Positions 54,490-62,554 of a stretch of 64,000 nucleotides of DNA are shown here, one piece after another. The notes beneath the pieces were generated by a model. The model ran no database searches, was not told the DNA's origin, and saw only the letters and a program-made list of their open reading frames with translations. The stretch is from positions 1 through 64,000 of the forward strand of contig CAAGEZ010000017.1 in the NCBI GenBank assembly GCA_900768995.1. The letters are read 5' to 3'. A program made the translations under genes and the position numbers. This DNA comes from Oscillospiraceae bacterium (GTDB lineage: Bacteria > Bacillota > Clostridia > Oscillospirales > Ruminococcaceae). How positions within the stretch are numbered: position 1 is the first letter of the stretch; the number at the start of each line of letters is the position of its first letter.

Positions 54490-56232
54490 ATGTTTCAGAT
54501 CAAATGGCTATGGGAAAATCTGAAAGGCTACCGTGCGGTGTATGTGCTTGCGCTCTGCCTGACCGTTGTGTGTCAGTCAATGTACATCATAACCCCGCAT
54601 TACAGCAGCAGGATAGTCGATGAATACATCTACGGAGAACACGCTGCCGAAAATCTTTCATCAAATCCCAACGGACTCATTGCGCTTGTTATAGCAATGA
54701 TAGGCTTCACACTTCTGCGGACGATCATTACATACACCTCTGGAATATGCTACGAAAAAGCATCTCAGGGAATAATCTACAAGGTCCGCAACTATCTTTT
54801 CGCCAATGTTCAGAGACAGGACGCAGACTTCTTTGACAAAAACCGCACAGGCGACCTTATGACCCGTCTCAGCGGCGACCTTGATATGGTCCGTCACTCC
54901 ATTGCCTGGATAATCAAATCAATACTTGAATGCTTCATACTTTATACGGCATCTGTTGTATTTTTCTTTTCAATAGACTGGCTTATGGCACTGTGTATGA
55001 TAGCTCTTACCCCTGTGATATTTGCAATTACAATGGCTTTCAGGAAGGTCATCGGTCCAAAATACGTTGAACAGAGAGACAGGCTTTCGGAAATGAACAC
55101 GGGCGCTGAGGAAAATATTTCGGGAAACCGTGTTGTTAAGGCTTTTGCACGTGAGGATTACGAGGAAGCAAAATTTGACGCTCAGAACAAAAAATATTCC
55201 GACGCAAACAAAGCCGCTTCCCTGCTCTGGCTGAAATTCTTCCCATACATCGAAGTCACAGCTCAGGGACTTTCCGTTGTACAGATCCTCGCAGGCGGAC
55301 TTTTCGTTATAAGCGGAAGAATTACCGTGGGCGAATACACCGCATTTTCGGGACTTATCTGGACAATGTCCAACCCTATGAGAATGCTTGGAAATATCGT
55401 GAACGATCTTCAGAGATTCGTTGCTTCGCTCAATAAAATTATCGAGATATACTATTCCCGTCCCCTTATCGTTGACCGTGCGGACGCTGTGGATAAGAGC
55501 GAACGCTTTGATGGCTCTGTTGAGTTTGACAATGTAACGTTTTCCTACAACAAAAAAAATCCCGTGCTGAAAGACATCTCATTCAAGATAAAGCCCGGGG
55601 AGACTGTTGCTATAATGGGTCCCACAGGTTCGGGAAAGACCACGCTTATAAATCTTATCTCCCGAATGTACGATGTCGACAGCGGAAAGGTAATGGTTGA
55701 CGGAGAGAATGTACGTATGCTGAAGCTCAGTCAGCTGAGAAGAAATATCGGCGTTGCATCTCAAGACGTGCTCCTTTTCTCGGACACCATTGAGGGAAAC
55801 ATCGCTTTCGGTAACAGCTCAATGTCCGATGATGATGTGCACAAATATGCATCTCTCGCAGCGGCTGATGATTTTATCCGCAAGACCTCCGACAGCTATG
55901 ACACCATAATCGGTGAAAGAGGCGTGGGACTTTCAGGCGGTCAGAAGCAGAGAATATCTCTTGCAAGAGCGTTGGCTGTAAAGCCCTCCGTGCTTATCCT
56001 TGATGACACAACATCGGCTGTGGATATGGAGACGGAAAAGTACATTCAGAACAGTCTCAGAAATCTTGATTTCAAGTGCACCAAAATAATCATTGCTCAG
56101 CGAATCTCCTCCACAAAGGACGCTGACAAGATAATCGTTCTCCGAAACGGCACTATTGAGGACATCGGAACTCACGATGAACTCATCAGCCGTAAGGGAT
56201 ATTACAGAGAGGTCTATGACCTCCAGACCTGA
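54490..56232 (+). CDS. ABC exporter half-transporter with degenerate ATP site
   Basis: This 580-residue protein has six membrane helices (residues 15-310) and an ATPase domain with Walker A GPTGSGKTTLINL (about 377) and the signature GLSGGQKQRISLARA. Walker B reads LILDDTTSAVD, so the catalytic Glu is Asp, and the switch His is Gln in IIIAQRISST. This matches the non-catalytic half of heterodimeric (type IV) exporters. The partner gene follows after 18 nt. The substrate is unknown; drugs, lipids or peptides are possible. Confidence 0.93.
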   Translation: MFQIKWLWENLKGYRAVYVLALCLTVVCQSMYIITPHYSSRIVDEYIYGEHAAENLSSNPNGLIALVIAMIGFTLLRTIITYTSGICYEKASQGIIYKVRNYLFANVQRQDADFFDKNRTGDLMTRLSGDLDMVRHSIAWIIKSILECFILYTASVVFFFSIDWLMALCMIALTPVIFAITMAFRKVIGPKYVEQRDRLSEMNTGAEENISGNRVVKAFAREDYEEAKFDAQNKKYSDANKAASLLWLKFFPYIEVTAQGLSVVQILAGGLFVISGRITVGEYTAFSGLIWTMSNPMRMLGNIVNDLQRFVASLNKIIEIYYSRPLIVDRADAVDKSERFDGSVEFDNVTFSYNKKNPVLKDISFKIKPGETVAIMGPTGSGKTTLINLISRMYDVDSGKVMVDGENVRMLKLSQLRRNIGVASQDVLLFSDTIEGNIAFGNSSMSDDDVHKYASLAAADDFIRKTSDSYDTIIGERGVGLSGGQKQRISLARALAVKPSVLILDDTTSAVDMETEKYIQNSLRNLDFKCTKIIIAQRISSTKDADKIIVLRNGTIEDIGTHDELISRKGYYREVYDLQT

Positions 56233-56250
56233 CAAAAGGGAGTGATATAA

Positions 56251-58023
56251 ATGGCAAGAAACAAATTTGATGTTGATGAAGAGCTTGAAAGCCCTTTTGA
56301 CATACGACACTTTAAACGTGCCCTGAAATATGTTGCCCGCTATAAAAAGCAGGTAATCATTTCAATGATACTCAGTATTTTTGCGGCAGTCATCGGTCTG
56401 TTTGCTCCTCTCATAACCCAGAGGGCACTTGACGTGACCATTCCCGCAGGAAACAAGACGGAGCTTATCATACTTTCAGTGCTGCTTCTCCTGTCAATAA
56501 TCATAAGCGTGGAATTTTCCGCAGTGCGTGCAAGAATTATGACAAAGGCAGGTCAGGATATGGTTTACGATATCCGAAAAGACCTCTTTGAGCACCTCCA
56601 GCAGCTCCCATTTGAGTATTATGACACCCGTCCCCACGGAAAGATACTTACCCGTGTCATAAACTATGTAAACAGCGTTTCCGACCTGCTCACAAACGGA
56701 CTTATCACCTTTGTTCTCGAGCTTTTCAATATTCTTTTCATAATCGTTTTTATGTTCATCGTATGCTGGCAGCTTGCCCTTGTTGTGCTTGCGGGAATGC
56801 CCCTTTTCATTCTGTTTATGTTTGCCATAAAAAAGGCTCAGAGAAGAGCCTGGCAGGGAGTTTCAAACAAGTCATCAAACCTTAATGCATATCTCCACGA
56901 GGGTCTTGTGGGCGTAAGCATTACTCAGAGCTTTGACCGTGAAAAGGAAAACGAGGAGATCTTTGACAGGCTTTCCGTTGAATATCGCAAGGCGTGGATG
57001 AAAGCAATATATTTTTCCAACGCTGTATGGCCCGTTGCAGACAATATTTCCATTTGGGTAAACGGTGCTATATACCTTGTAGGTCTCCTTGCACTCGGCC
57101 CCGCAGCAGGCATTACGGTAGGTACTATCGTTGCGATGACAGGCTATTCGGGACGTTTCTGGCAGCCTATTATGAACCTTTCAAACCTCTACAACACCTT
57201 TGTTAACACGATCGCATATCTTGAAAGAATTTTCGAGACAATGGATGAGCCTGTTACCGTTGCCGACAAGGAAAATGCCACAGAGATGCCCAGGATAAAG
57301 GGCGATGTTTCCTTTAAAAATGTCACATTCGGATATGAAAACAGTGTTAACGTTCTTGAAAATCTTTCCTTTGATGTAAAGGCAGGACAGAGCGTTGCAC
57401 TTGTAGGACCTACGGGTGCGGGAAAGACCACTATTGTTAATCTCATATCGAGATTTTACAATTTAAACGGCGGTCAGGTGCTTATTGACGGTCAGGATAT
57501 TTCCGATGTTACCCTTAAATCGCTCCGTTCGCAGATGGGCATAATGCTCCAGGACAGCGTTATTTTCAGCGGAACTATCCGTGATAATATCCGCTATAGC
57601 AGACTTGATGCCACCGATGAGGAGATCCGTGCCGCCTGCAAGATCGTTGGCGCAGATGAGTTTATAAACGAGATGCCCAAGGGTTATGACACTATTGTCA
57701 AGGAACGTGGTTCTTCACTTTCTCAGGGTCAGAAGCAGATGATAGCCTTTGCAAGAACTATTCTTGCAGACCCGAAGATATTGGTTCTTGACGAAGCCAC
57801 ATCTTCCATTGATGCTAAGACCGAAAGATATATCCAGCAGGGCATTGACCACCTGCTCAAAGGCAGAACTTCATTCATCATTGCCCACCGCCTTTCCACC
57901 ATAAGAAGCTGCGACAAGATAATGTATATCTCCGACAAGGGCATTGCAGAGTCGGGAACACACGACGAGCTTATGGCTAAAAAGGGCCTTTACTACAAGC
58001 TTTGTATGGCACAGTCACTTTGA
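56251..58023 (+). CDS. ABC exporter half-transporter with canonical ATPase
   Basis: This 590-residue partner has six membrane helices and an ATPase domain with Walker A GPTGAGKTTIVNLI (about 387), Walker B LVLDEATSSID and switch His in FIIAHRLSTI, all canonical. The signature SLSQGQKQMIAFART deviates from LSGGQ. Together with the previous protein this gives one full and one degenerate ATP site, as in TM287/288-like exporters. It ends with a strong terminator. Confidence 0.94.
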   Translation: MARNKFDVDEELESPFDIRHFKRALKYVARYKKQVIISMILSIFAAVIGLFAPLITQRALDVTIPAGNKTELIILSVLLLLSIIISVEFSAVRARIMTKAGQDMVYDIRKDLFEHLQQLPFEYYDTRPHGKILTRVINYVNSVSDLLTNGLITFVLELFNILFIIVFMFIVCWQLALVVLAGMPLFILFMFAIKKAQRRAWQGVSNKSSNLNAYLHEGLVGVSITQSFDREKENEEIFDRLSVEYRKAWMKAIYFSNAVWPVADNISIWVNGAIYLVGLLALGPAAGITVGTIVAMTGYSGRFWQPIMNLSNLYNTFVNTIAYLERIFETMDEPVTVADKENATEMPRIKGDVSFKNVTFGYENSVNVLENLSFDVKAGQSVALVGPTGAGKTTIVNLISRFYNLNGGQVLIDGQDISDVTLKSLRSQMGIMLQDSVIFSGTIRDNIRYSRLDATDEEIRAACKIVGADEFINEMPKGYDTIVKERGSSLSQGQKQMIAFARTILADPKILVLDEATSSIDAKTERYIQQGIDHLLKGRTSFIIAHRLSTIRSCDKIMYISDKGIAESGTHDELMAKKGLYYKLCMAQSL

Positions 58024-58030
58024 TATTCTG

Positions 58031-58054
58031 AGCTGCGGAGAAAAATCCGCAGCT
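58031..58054 (+). terminator. Terminator after the ABC exporter operon
   Basis: AGCTGCGGA pairs perfectly with TCCGCAGCT across 6 nt, followed by TTTTTTA. Confidence 0.9.
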
Positions 58055-58101
58055 TTTTTACATAAATTAGTTATTTGCACCAAAAACGTAATATTTTGTT
58101 A

Positions 58102-58130
58102 TTGAACATTGGTCAACAATATGATATAAT
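58102..58130 (+). promoter_or_regulatory. Promoter of the GGDEF gene
   Basis: TTGAAC, 17 nt and TATAAT precede the start at 58166. The spacer contains an imperfect repeat around TTGAAC-ATTG-GTCAA. Confidence 0.8.
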
Positions 58131-58165
58131 AAAAGAAAAAATGGTGCTTTAAGGGAGGCATATAT

Positions 58166-60085
58166 ATGAGACGTAAATGCATTGCTGTCTGCGTGACAGG
58201 CTATAACTGGGAATACGAGACAAGAGTTGTAAAAGGCATCAATGAAAAATGCGCCGAGCTTGACATAAATACCCTTATTTTCGCAACGCTTATAAAGCGG
58301 CCTCCACTTAATGTTGACCGCAAGCTGCCCGAAAGCGTCATAAGGGGCGAGTCGGAAATATTCAATCTCATAAACTATGACCTTATCGACGGCATAATTA
58401 TTCTCGGTGATTCCATAATTTCTGAAAATATCATTGATGATATAACCGAAAAAGCGGCGCAGAAGAATATCCCTGTGGTCAATGTAAATGACCCGAAGCA
58501 TAAGCTTTACAGGAATATTATCCTCAGTGACAAGACGGCTATGGAGTTTGTTATGCGTCATCTTATCGATGTGCATCATCTTACAAAGATAAACTTCATC
58601 GGCGGTTTCCCCGGAAATTTGCAGACCGAAGAACGCCTTGCGGCATATAAAAAAGTCCTTTCGGAGCACAATATTCCCATTGAAGAGAGTAGGATAGCAT
58701 ACGGCGAATTCTGGACAAAAGCGGCAAAATGCACCGAAGAGTTTATGACATCGGATGATAAGCCCGAAGCCATTGCCTGCGCCAGCGACACTATGGCGAT
58801 CTTTGCAATGGACTATCTACAGAACAACGGTTATAAGATACCCGAAGATATTATCGTTACTGGCTTTGACGGCATTGAGGACTGCGAGCGCTACTCTCCT
58901 ACCCTTACGTCTGTCCGCAGGGGTTTTGTATCTGCGGGAAAAAGGGCTGTTGAGATCATCGCAGATATCTGTAACGGCAAGCCCACTGATGAAACATACG
59001 AAATCGATTCCGAGCTTATACTAATGCAGAGCTGTGGCTGTGTTCCGAAAAATGAAAAGCATATTTTTGATTATTCGGGCGAAAAATACGGAATTGAAAA
59101 CTCTGACCTTGAATTTCGCTCATACATACACGATATGAATACCGATTTTGCGGCGGTAACAAATCCCGAAGAGCTGTTTTATGCCGCAAAGCAGAGTGCG
59201 GAATATTTCAAGCTCAAAAAGCTTTTCATATGCCTGTGCTCCAATATCGAACGTGACACAAACAAGCTTGACAAGGATAATCTTATTTCCGATTTCAAGG
59301 GTATTTCCGACACAATGGTCAATATGTTCAGCTTTGGAAGCGATGTGCCCATAGAGTACAAATTTCCTGCATCACAGCTTGTTCCCGAGGATATTTTAAG
59401 TGGTGACAAGCCCGTTGTATTTGCCTTTTCTCCCCTTTATTTCAAGGACACATTCCTTGGATATCTGGCATATGAGCCTTCCTGCTTCAAGGGCAGAGGA
59501 GAGAATTTTGCGACTTGGATAATGACCCTTTCCAACAACACAGGCAGCTTTTATATGAACAAAAAGCTGGAGCTTGTGGTGGAGCAGCTTGAAAGTCTTT
59601 ACGTGAGAGACCCCCTCACAGGGCTTTACAACAGGCGTGGTATGGCAAGATACGGCAAAGAGCTGCTTGATAAGGCGAAAAAAGCAGATTCCTGCCTGAC
59701 GGTCGTATGCTCGGATATCGATAATCTTAAACCTATCAATGATCTTTACGGCCACGAAGCGGGAGACAATGCAATTATGCAGACTGCAAAGGCTATTTCA
59801 TCTGCAATGCCTGCAAGTGCGGTATGTGTGAGAACGGGCGGAGATGAATTCTGTACTGTGCTCGACTGCTGCTCGGACGATAAAATAAAATGCATCATTG
59901 AAAAAATCGACAAAATTCTTGATGACTACAATAACACAAGCAGTCTTCCCTATAAGATAGGATGCAGCTGCGGTTCATATTCAATGAAAGCAAGGGAGAC
60001 TGAATCGGTGGAAAAAATAGCCGCATTTGCCGATGAAGAGATGTACAAGGTCAAAACAAGAAAAAAGGCTATGAGAAAAATGTAA
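58166..60085 (+). CDS. LacI-type ligand-sensing domain fused to GGDEF diguanylate cyclase
   Basis: Residues 1-290 match the periplasmic-binding-protein-like sensor fold of LacI regulators (CIAVCVTGYNWEYETRVVKG, AIACASDTMAIFAMDYLQNN, IIVTGFDGIEDCERYSPTLT-SVRR), but the N-terminal helix-turn-helix is absent. There is no signal peptide or membrane helix, so it is cytoplasmic. A middle domain of unknown kind follows. The C-terminal GGDEF domain has RDPLTGLYNRRGMARY and the intact GGDEF site at about 558-562, so c-di-GMP synthesis is likely, controlled by a small ligand, perhaps a sugar. The next gene is close downstream. Confidence 0.92.
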   Translation: MRRKCIAVCVTGYNWEYETRVVKGINEKCAELDINTLIFATLIKRPPLNVDRKLPESVIRGESEIFNLINYDLIDGIIILGDSIISENIIDDITEKAAQKNIPVVNVNDPKHKLYRNIILSDKTAMEFVMRHLIDVHHLTKINFIGGFPGNLQTEERLAAYKKVLSEHNIPIEESRIAYGEFWTKAAKCTEEFMTSDDKPEAIACASDTMAIFAMDYLQNNGYKIPEDIIVTGFDGIEDCERYSPTLTSVRRGFVSAGKRAVEIIADICNGKPTDETYEIDSELILMQSCGCVPKNEKHIFDYSGEKYGIENSDLEFRSYIHDMNTDFAAVTNPEELFYAAKQSAEYFKLKKLFICLCSNIERDTNKLDKDNLISDFKGISDTMVNMFSFGSDVPIEYKFPASQLVPEDILSGDKPVVFAFSPLYFKDTFLGYLAYEPSCFKGRGENFATWIMTLSNNTGSFYMNKKLELVVEQLESLYVRDPLTGLYNRRGMARYGKELLDKAKKADSCLTVVCSDIDNLKPINDLYGHEAGDNAIMQTAKAISSAMPASAVCVRTGGDEFCTVLDCCSDDKIKCIIEKIDKILDDYNNTSSLPYKIGCSCGSYSMKARETESVEKIAAFADEEMYKVKTRKKAMRKM

Positions 60086-60113
60086 TGGCTTTTGCCGTAA
60101 GGAGGCGGTCTGA

Positions 60114-60938
60114 CTGAGATATGCGGTTTTGTGCACGGCGCTGGGAATTGCTTTCGCAGTCAGCACCGCTTCATACATATACGTGACCCGTGACGGCGAG
60201 TATAGGGCTGATATCAATGAAAGGCTCATTTATGCCGAGCTTGAAGCGGATATGCACAGGCGTTTCGGCGGTTACAGCATTGAAGAGCTTTGCGAAGGCT
60301 ATGCCCCTCCGAAATCATTCCTCGGGCAGACCGAGATACATATGACCGTGCTTAATCAATACCCGGAGCTGCCTGTGGGCTGCGAGATAACCTGTGCGGC
60401 GGCTATGCTGGATTTTTTCGGGTATTCTATTGACAAATGCGACCTTGCGGACAATTATCTGCCGAAAGACAGCGAATTTACGGAAAAGGACGGTGTGCTT
60501 TACGGTCCCGACCCGAAAAAGGTCTTTGTGGGAGACCCATACGGCAAGGGATACGGCTGCTATGAAGATGTTATTGCAAATGTGCTGAACGATTATTTTT
60601 CCTCCCACGGCTCCGAAAACAAGGCTGTGATACTTGAGGACGCAAGCTCTGCTGACCTTGAAAGACTTCTTGACGGCGGCGTTCCCATAATCGTGTGGGC
60701 ATCGATCGATATGAAGCCGTACAAATACAACGCTGTTTCAGAGTGGCAGACCCGTGACGGCGACACTGTTATGTGGCTCAGCAATTCCCACACGCTGATA
60801 CTGACAGGCTATGACGCTTCATATTACTACTTTATGGACTGTTCTGACAAGTCGGAGATACAGCGTTATCCCAAGGAAACATTCCTCAGCAGGTGGAAAG
60901 AAAACGGCAAACAGAGCGTTACGGTGAAGATACGGTGA
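60114..60938 (+). CDS. C39-like cysteine peptidase family protein, non-ATG start
   Basis: The domain (about residues 70-265) has VGCEITCAAAMLDFFGY with the likely nucleophile Cys and SNSHTLILTGYDASYYYFMD with the His and Asp, as in Peptidase_C39_2 proteins. The N-terminus RYAVLCTALGIAFAVSTASY is a signal or membrane anchor, so it acts outside the cell. No ATG fits: a CTG at 60114 lies 8 nt after GGAGG, and a TTG at 60129 is the alternative. It follows the GGDEF gene by 28 nt, suggesting co-transcription. The substrate is not known. Confidence 0.82.
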   Translation: MRYAVLCTALGIAFAVSTASYIYVTRDGEYRADINERLIYAELEADMHRRFGGYSIEELCEGYAPPKSFLGQTEIHMTVLNQYPELPVGCEITCAAAMLDFFGYSIDKCDLADNYLPKDSEFTEKDGVLYGPDPKKVFVGDPYGKGYGCYEDVIANVLNDYFSSHGSENKAVILEDASSADLERLLDGGVPIIVWASIDMKPYKYNAVSEWQTRDGDTVMWLSNSHTLILTGYDASYYYFMDCSDKSEIQRYPKETFLSRWKENGKQSVTVKIR

Positions 60939-60955
60939 AAAATCCTGTAAAGCTA

Positions 60956-60984
60956 TTGCATTTTTTCGCCTAAAGTGGTATAAT
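60956..60984 (+). promoter_or_regulatory. Promoter of the COG0523 gene
   Basis: TTGCAT, 17 nt and TATAAT. Downstream in the leader is a perfect 8-bp stem GGAAGCTT/AAGCTTCC (61026-61049) shortly before the ribosome site AAAGGAA. No clear Zur box was found. Confidence 0.75.
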
Positions 60985-61072
60985 TATATATTGCAGGAAA
61001 TTATCTGCATAATATGATAAAGGTCGGAAGCTTTATTCTATAAGCTTCCATAAATAGAAAGGAATGTTAACT

Positions 61073-62326
61073 ATGGCTAATTCAAAAAAGCTTGTTCCCA
61101 TTACCCTGCTCACAGGCTACCTCGGTGCGGGCAAAACTACTCTTATCAACCACGTCCTCAACAATCAGGAGGGCTATAAGTGTGCCGTTATCGTTAATGA
61201 TATCGGTGAGGTAAACATTGATGCCGAGCTTATACAGAAGGGCGGTACAGTTACTCAGAAGGACGATAACCTCGTTCCCCTTTCAAACGGCTGCATTTGT
61301 TGTACCCTTAAGGTCGATCTTATGAATCAGATTGCCGATCTCATCAAAACAGGCAAGTTTGACTATATCCTCATTGAAGCAAGCGGAATCTGCGAGCCTA
61401 TGCCTATCGCTCAGTCAATTTCTGTCCTTGAGGGCAAGGCTGACAAGAAGTATCCTCCTATCTGCCGTCTTGACAACATCGTTACCGTTGTTGATGCGCT
61501 GAGAATGGCTACCGAATTTGGCTGCGGCGACAATCTTCTCAAAGAAAACATTGACGAAGAGGACATCGAAAATCTTCTTATCCAGCAGATCGAGTTCTGC
61601 TCCACAATTATCCTCAACAAGGTTGACAAGGTAACTCCCGAGCAGCTTGGCAGAGTTAAGGCTATGATAAAGGTACTCCAGCCCAAGGCAAGAATTATCG
61701 AGGTAAGCTTCGGCAAGGTGGCTGTTTCCGATATACTCAACACAGGTGCATATGACTTTGAAGAAGCAGCAACTTCCGCAGGCTGGGCACAGGCATTTGA
61801 AGAAGCAGGCAAGGAAGATGAGCACGAACACGAGCATCATCATCACCACGACCACGATGATGACGATAATGATGACCACGATCACGAGCATCATCATCAC
61901 GAGCACGGCGAAGGCTGCACCTGCGGTCACTGCCACAATGACGAAGAGGGCGAAGCCGAGGAATACGGCATCGGCACATTCGTATACCGCCGCCGTCAGC
62001 CCTTTAACAAGGACAAGCTCCAGGAATGGGTAGGCAACTGGCCTAAAAGCATTATCCGCTGCAAGGGTATGCTTTGGTTCTCCGATGACCCCGAAAATGC
62101 ATTCGTATTTGAGCAGGCAGGCGTTCAGATAACAGCAACAGGCTCAGGCAAATGGTTTGCGGCTGCTCCCGAAAAGGAGAGGAAGCGTCTCTTGAAGCAG
62201 TACCCCGAAATTGCTGAGGACTGGGACGAAAAGTACGGCGACAGAGAGATAAAGCTTGTTTTCATCGGTCAGAAGATGGACAAGCAGGCTATCTGTGACA
62301 GCCTTGACAAGTGCCTCGATGAATAA
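61073..62326 (+). CDS. COG0523 (CobW/ZNG-type) metallochaperone GTPase with His-rich region
   Basis: The product of about 417 residues has Walker A LLTGYLGAGKTTLINHV, the hallmark metal site SNGCICCTLKVDL (CxCC), EASGICEPMPIA and GTPase motif LNKVDKVTP. Residues about 247-290 are an uninterrupted His/Asp/Glu-rich stretch followed by CTCGHCH, a likely metal store. A CobW C-terminal domain ends the protein. Such GTPases deliver zinc or other metals to client proteins. The feoB genes are next door but convergent. The ATG at 61073 is chosen since the upstream ATG overlaps the ribosome site. Confidence 0.94.
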   Translation: MANSKKLVPITLLTGYLGAGKTTLINHVLNNQEGYKCAVIVNDIGEVNIDAELIQKGGTVTQKDDNLVPLSNGCICCTLKVDLMNQIADLIKTGKFDYILIEASGICEPMPIAQSISVLEGKADKKYPPICRLDNIVTVVDALRMATEFGCGDNLLKENIDEEDIENLLIQQIEFCSTIILNKVDKVTPEQLGRVKAMIKVLQPKARIIEVSFGKVAVSDILNTGAYDFEEAATSAGWAQAFEEAGKEDEHEHEHHHHHDHDDDDNDDHDHEHHHHEHGEGCTCGHCHNDEEGEAEEYGIGTFVYRRRQPFNKDKLQEWVGNWPKSIIRCKGMLWFSDDPENAFVFEQAGVQITATGSGKWFAAAPEKERKRLLKQYPEIAEDWDEKYGDREIKLVFIGQKMDKQAICDSLDKCLDE

Positions 62327-62344
62327 TCACGTATAAAGCCAAAT

Positions 62345-62380
62345 CCCGATGATATCTGAAATTTTTTCGATATCATCGGG
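62345..62380. terminator. Terminator between the COG0523 gene and feoB cluster
   Basis: CCCGATGATATC pairs perfectly with GATATCATCGGG across 12 nt, with a T7 run on the plus strand. It separates convergent genes. Confidence 0.9.
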
Positions 62381-62386
62381 ATTTTT

Positions 62387-62536
62387 TTACTTATTATTTT
62401 TACTGCATTTGTTACAGCCCAAACAGCCTGAACAACCTCCGCAGCCGCCTTTTTTACGTGAAACTATCATATATCTCACCGCACAAAAAAGGAGCACGAA
62501 AATTATTATCAAAGCAATTATATCAGCCGCTGTCAT
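62387..62536 (-). CDS. FeoB-associated Cys-rich membrane protein
   Basis: This 49-residue protein starts with a membrane helix (MTAADIIALIIIFVLLFCAV) and ends with a cysteine-rich tail: GGCGGCSGCLGCNKC, five Cys in CxxC spacing. It matches the small FeoB-associated family, thought to help ferrous iron uptake. It begins 18 nt after the feoB stop. AAAGGG lies before the ATG at 62536. It is too short to appear in a routine ORF search. Confidence 0.9.
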   Translation of the reverse strand: MTAADIIALIIIFVLLFCAVRYMIVSRKKGGCGGCSGCLGCNKCSKNNK

Positions 62537-62554
62537 ATGTATCATACCCTTTCA

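Noticed and set aside
61815..61920. Possible tandem repeat or CRISPR-like array
   Set aside because: The repeats are codons for His, Asp and Glu inside a real gene, with no spacers of even length.
61411..61979. Minus-strand frames with long Val/Met/Ile or Arg/His runs
   Set aside because: They are the antisense of the His/Asp-rich insert of the COG0523 gene and only mirror its low complexity.
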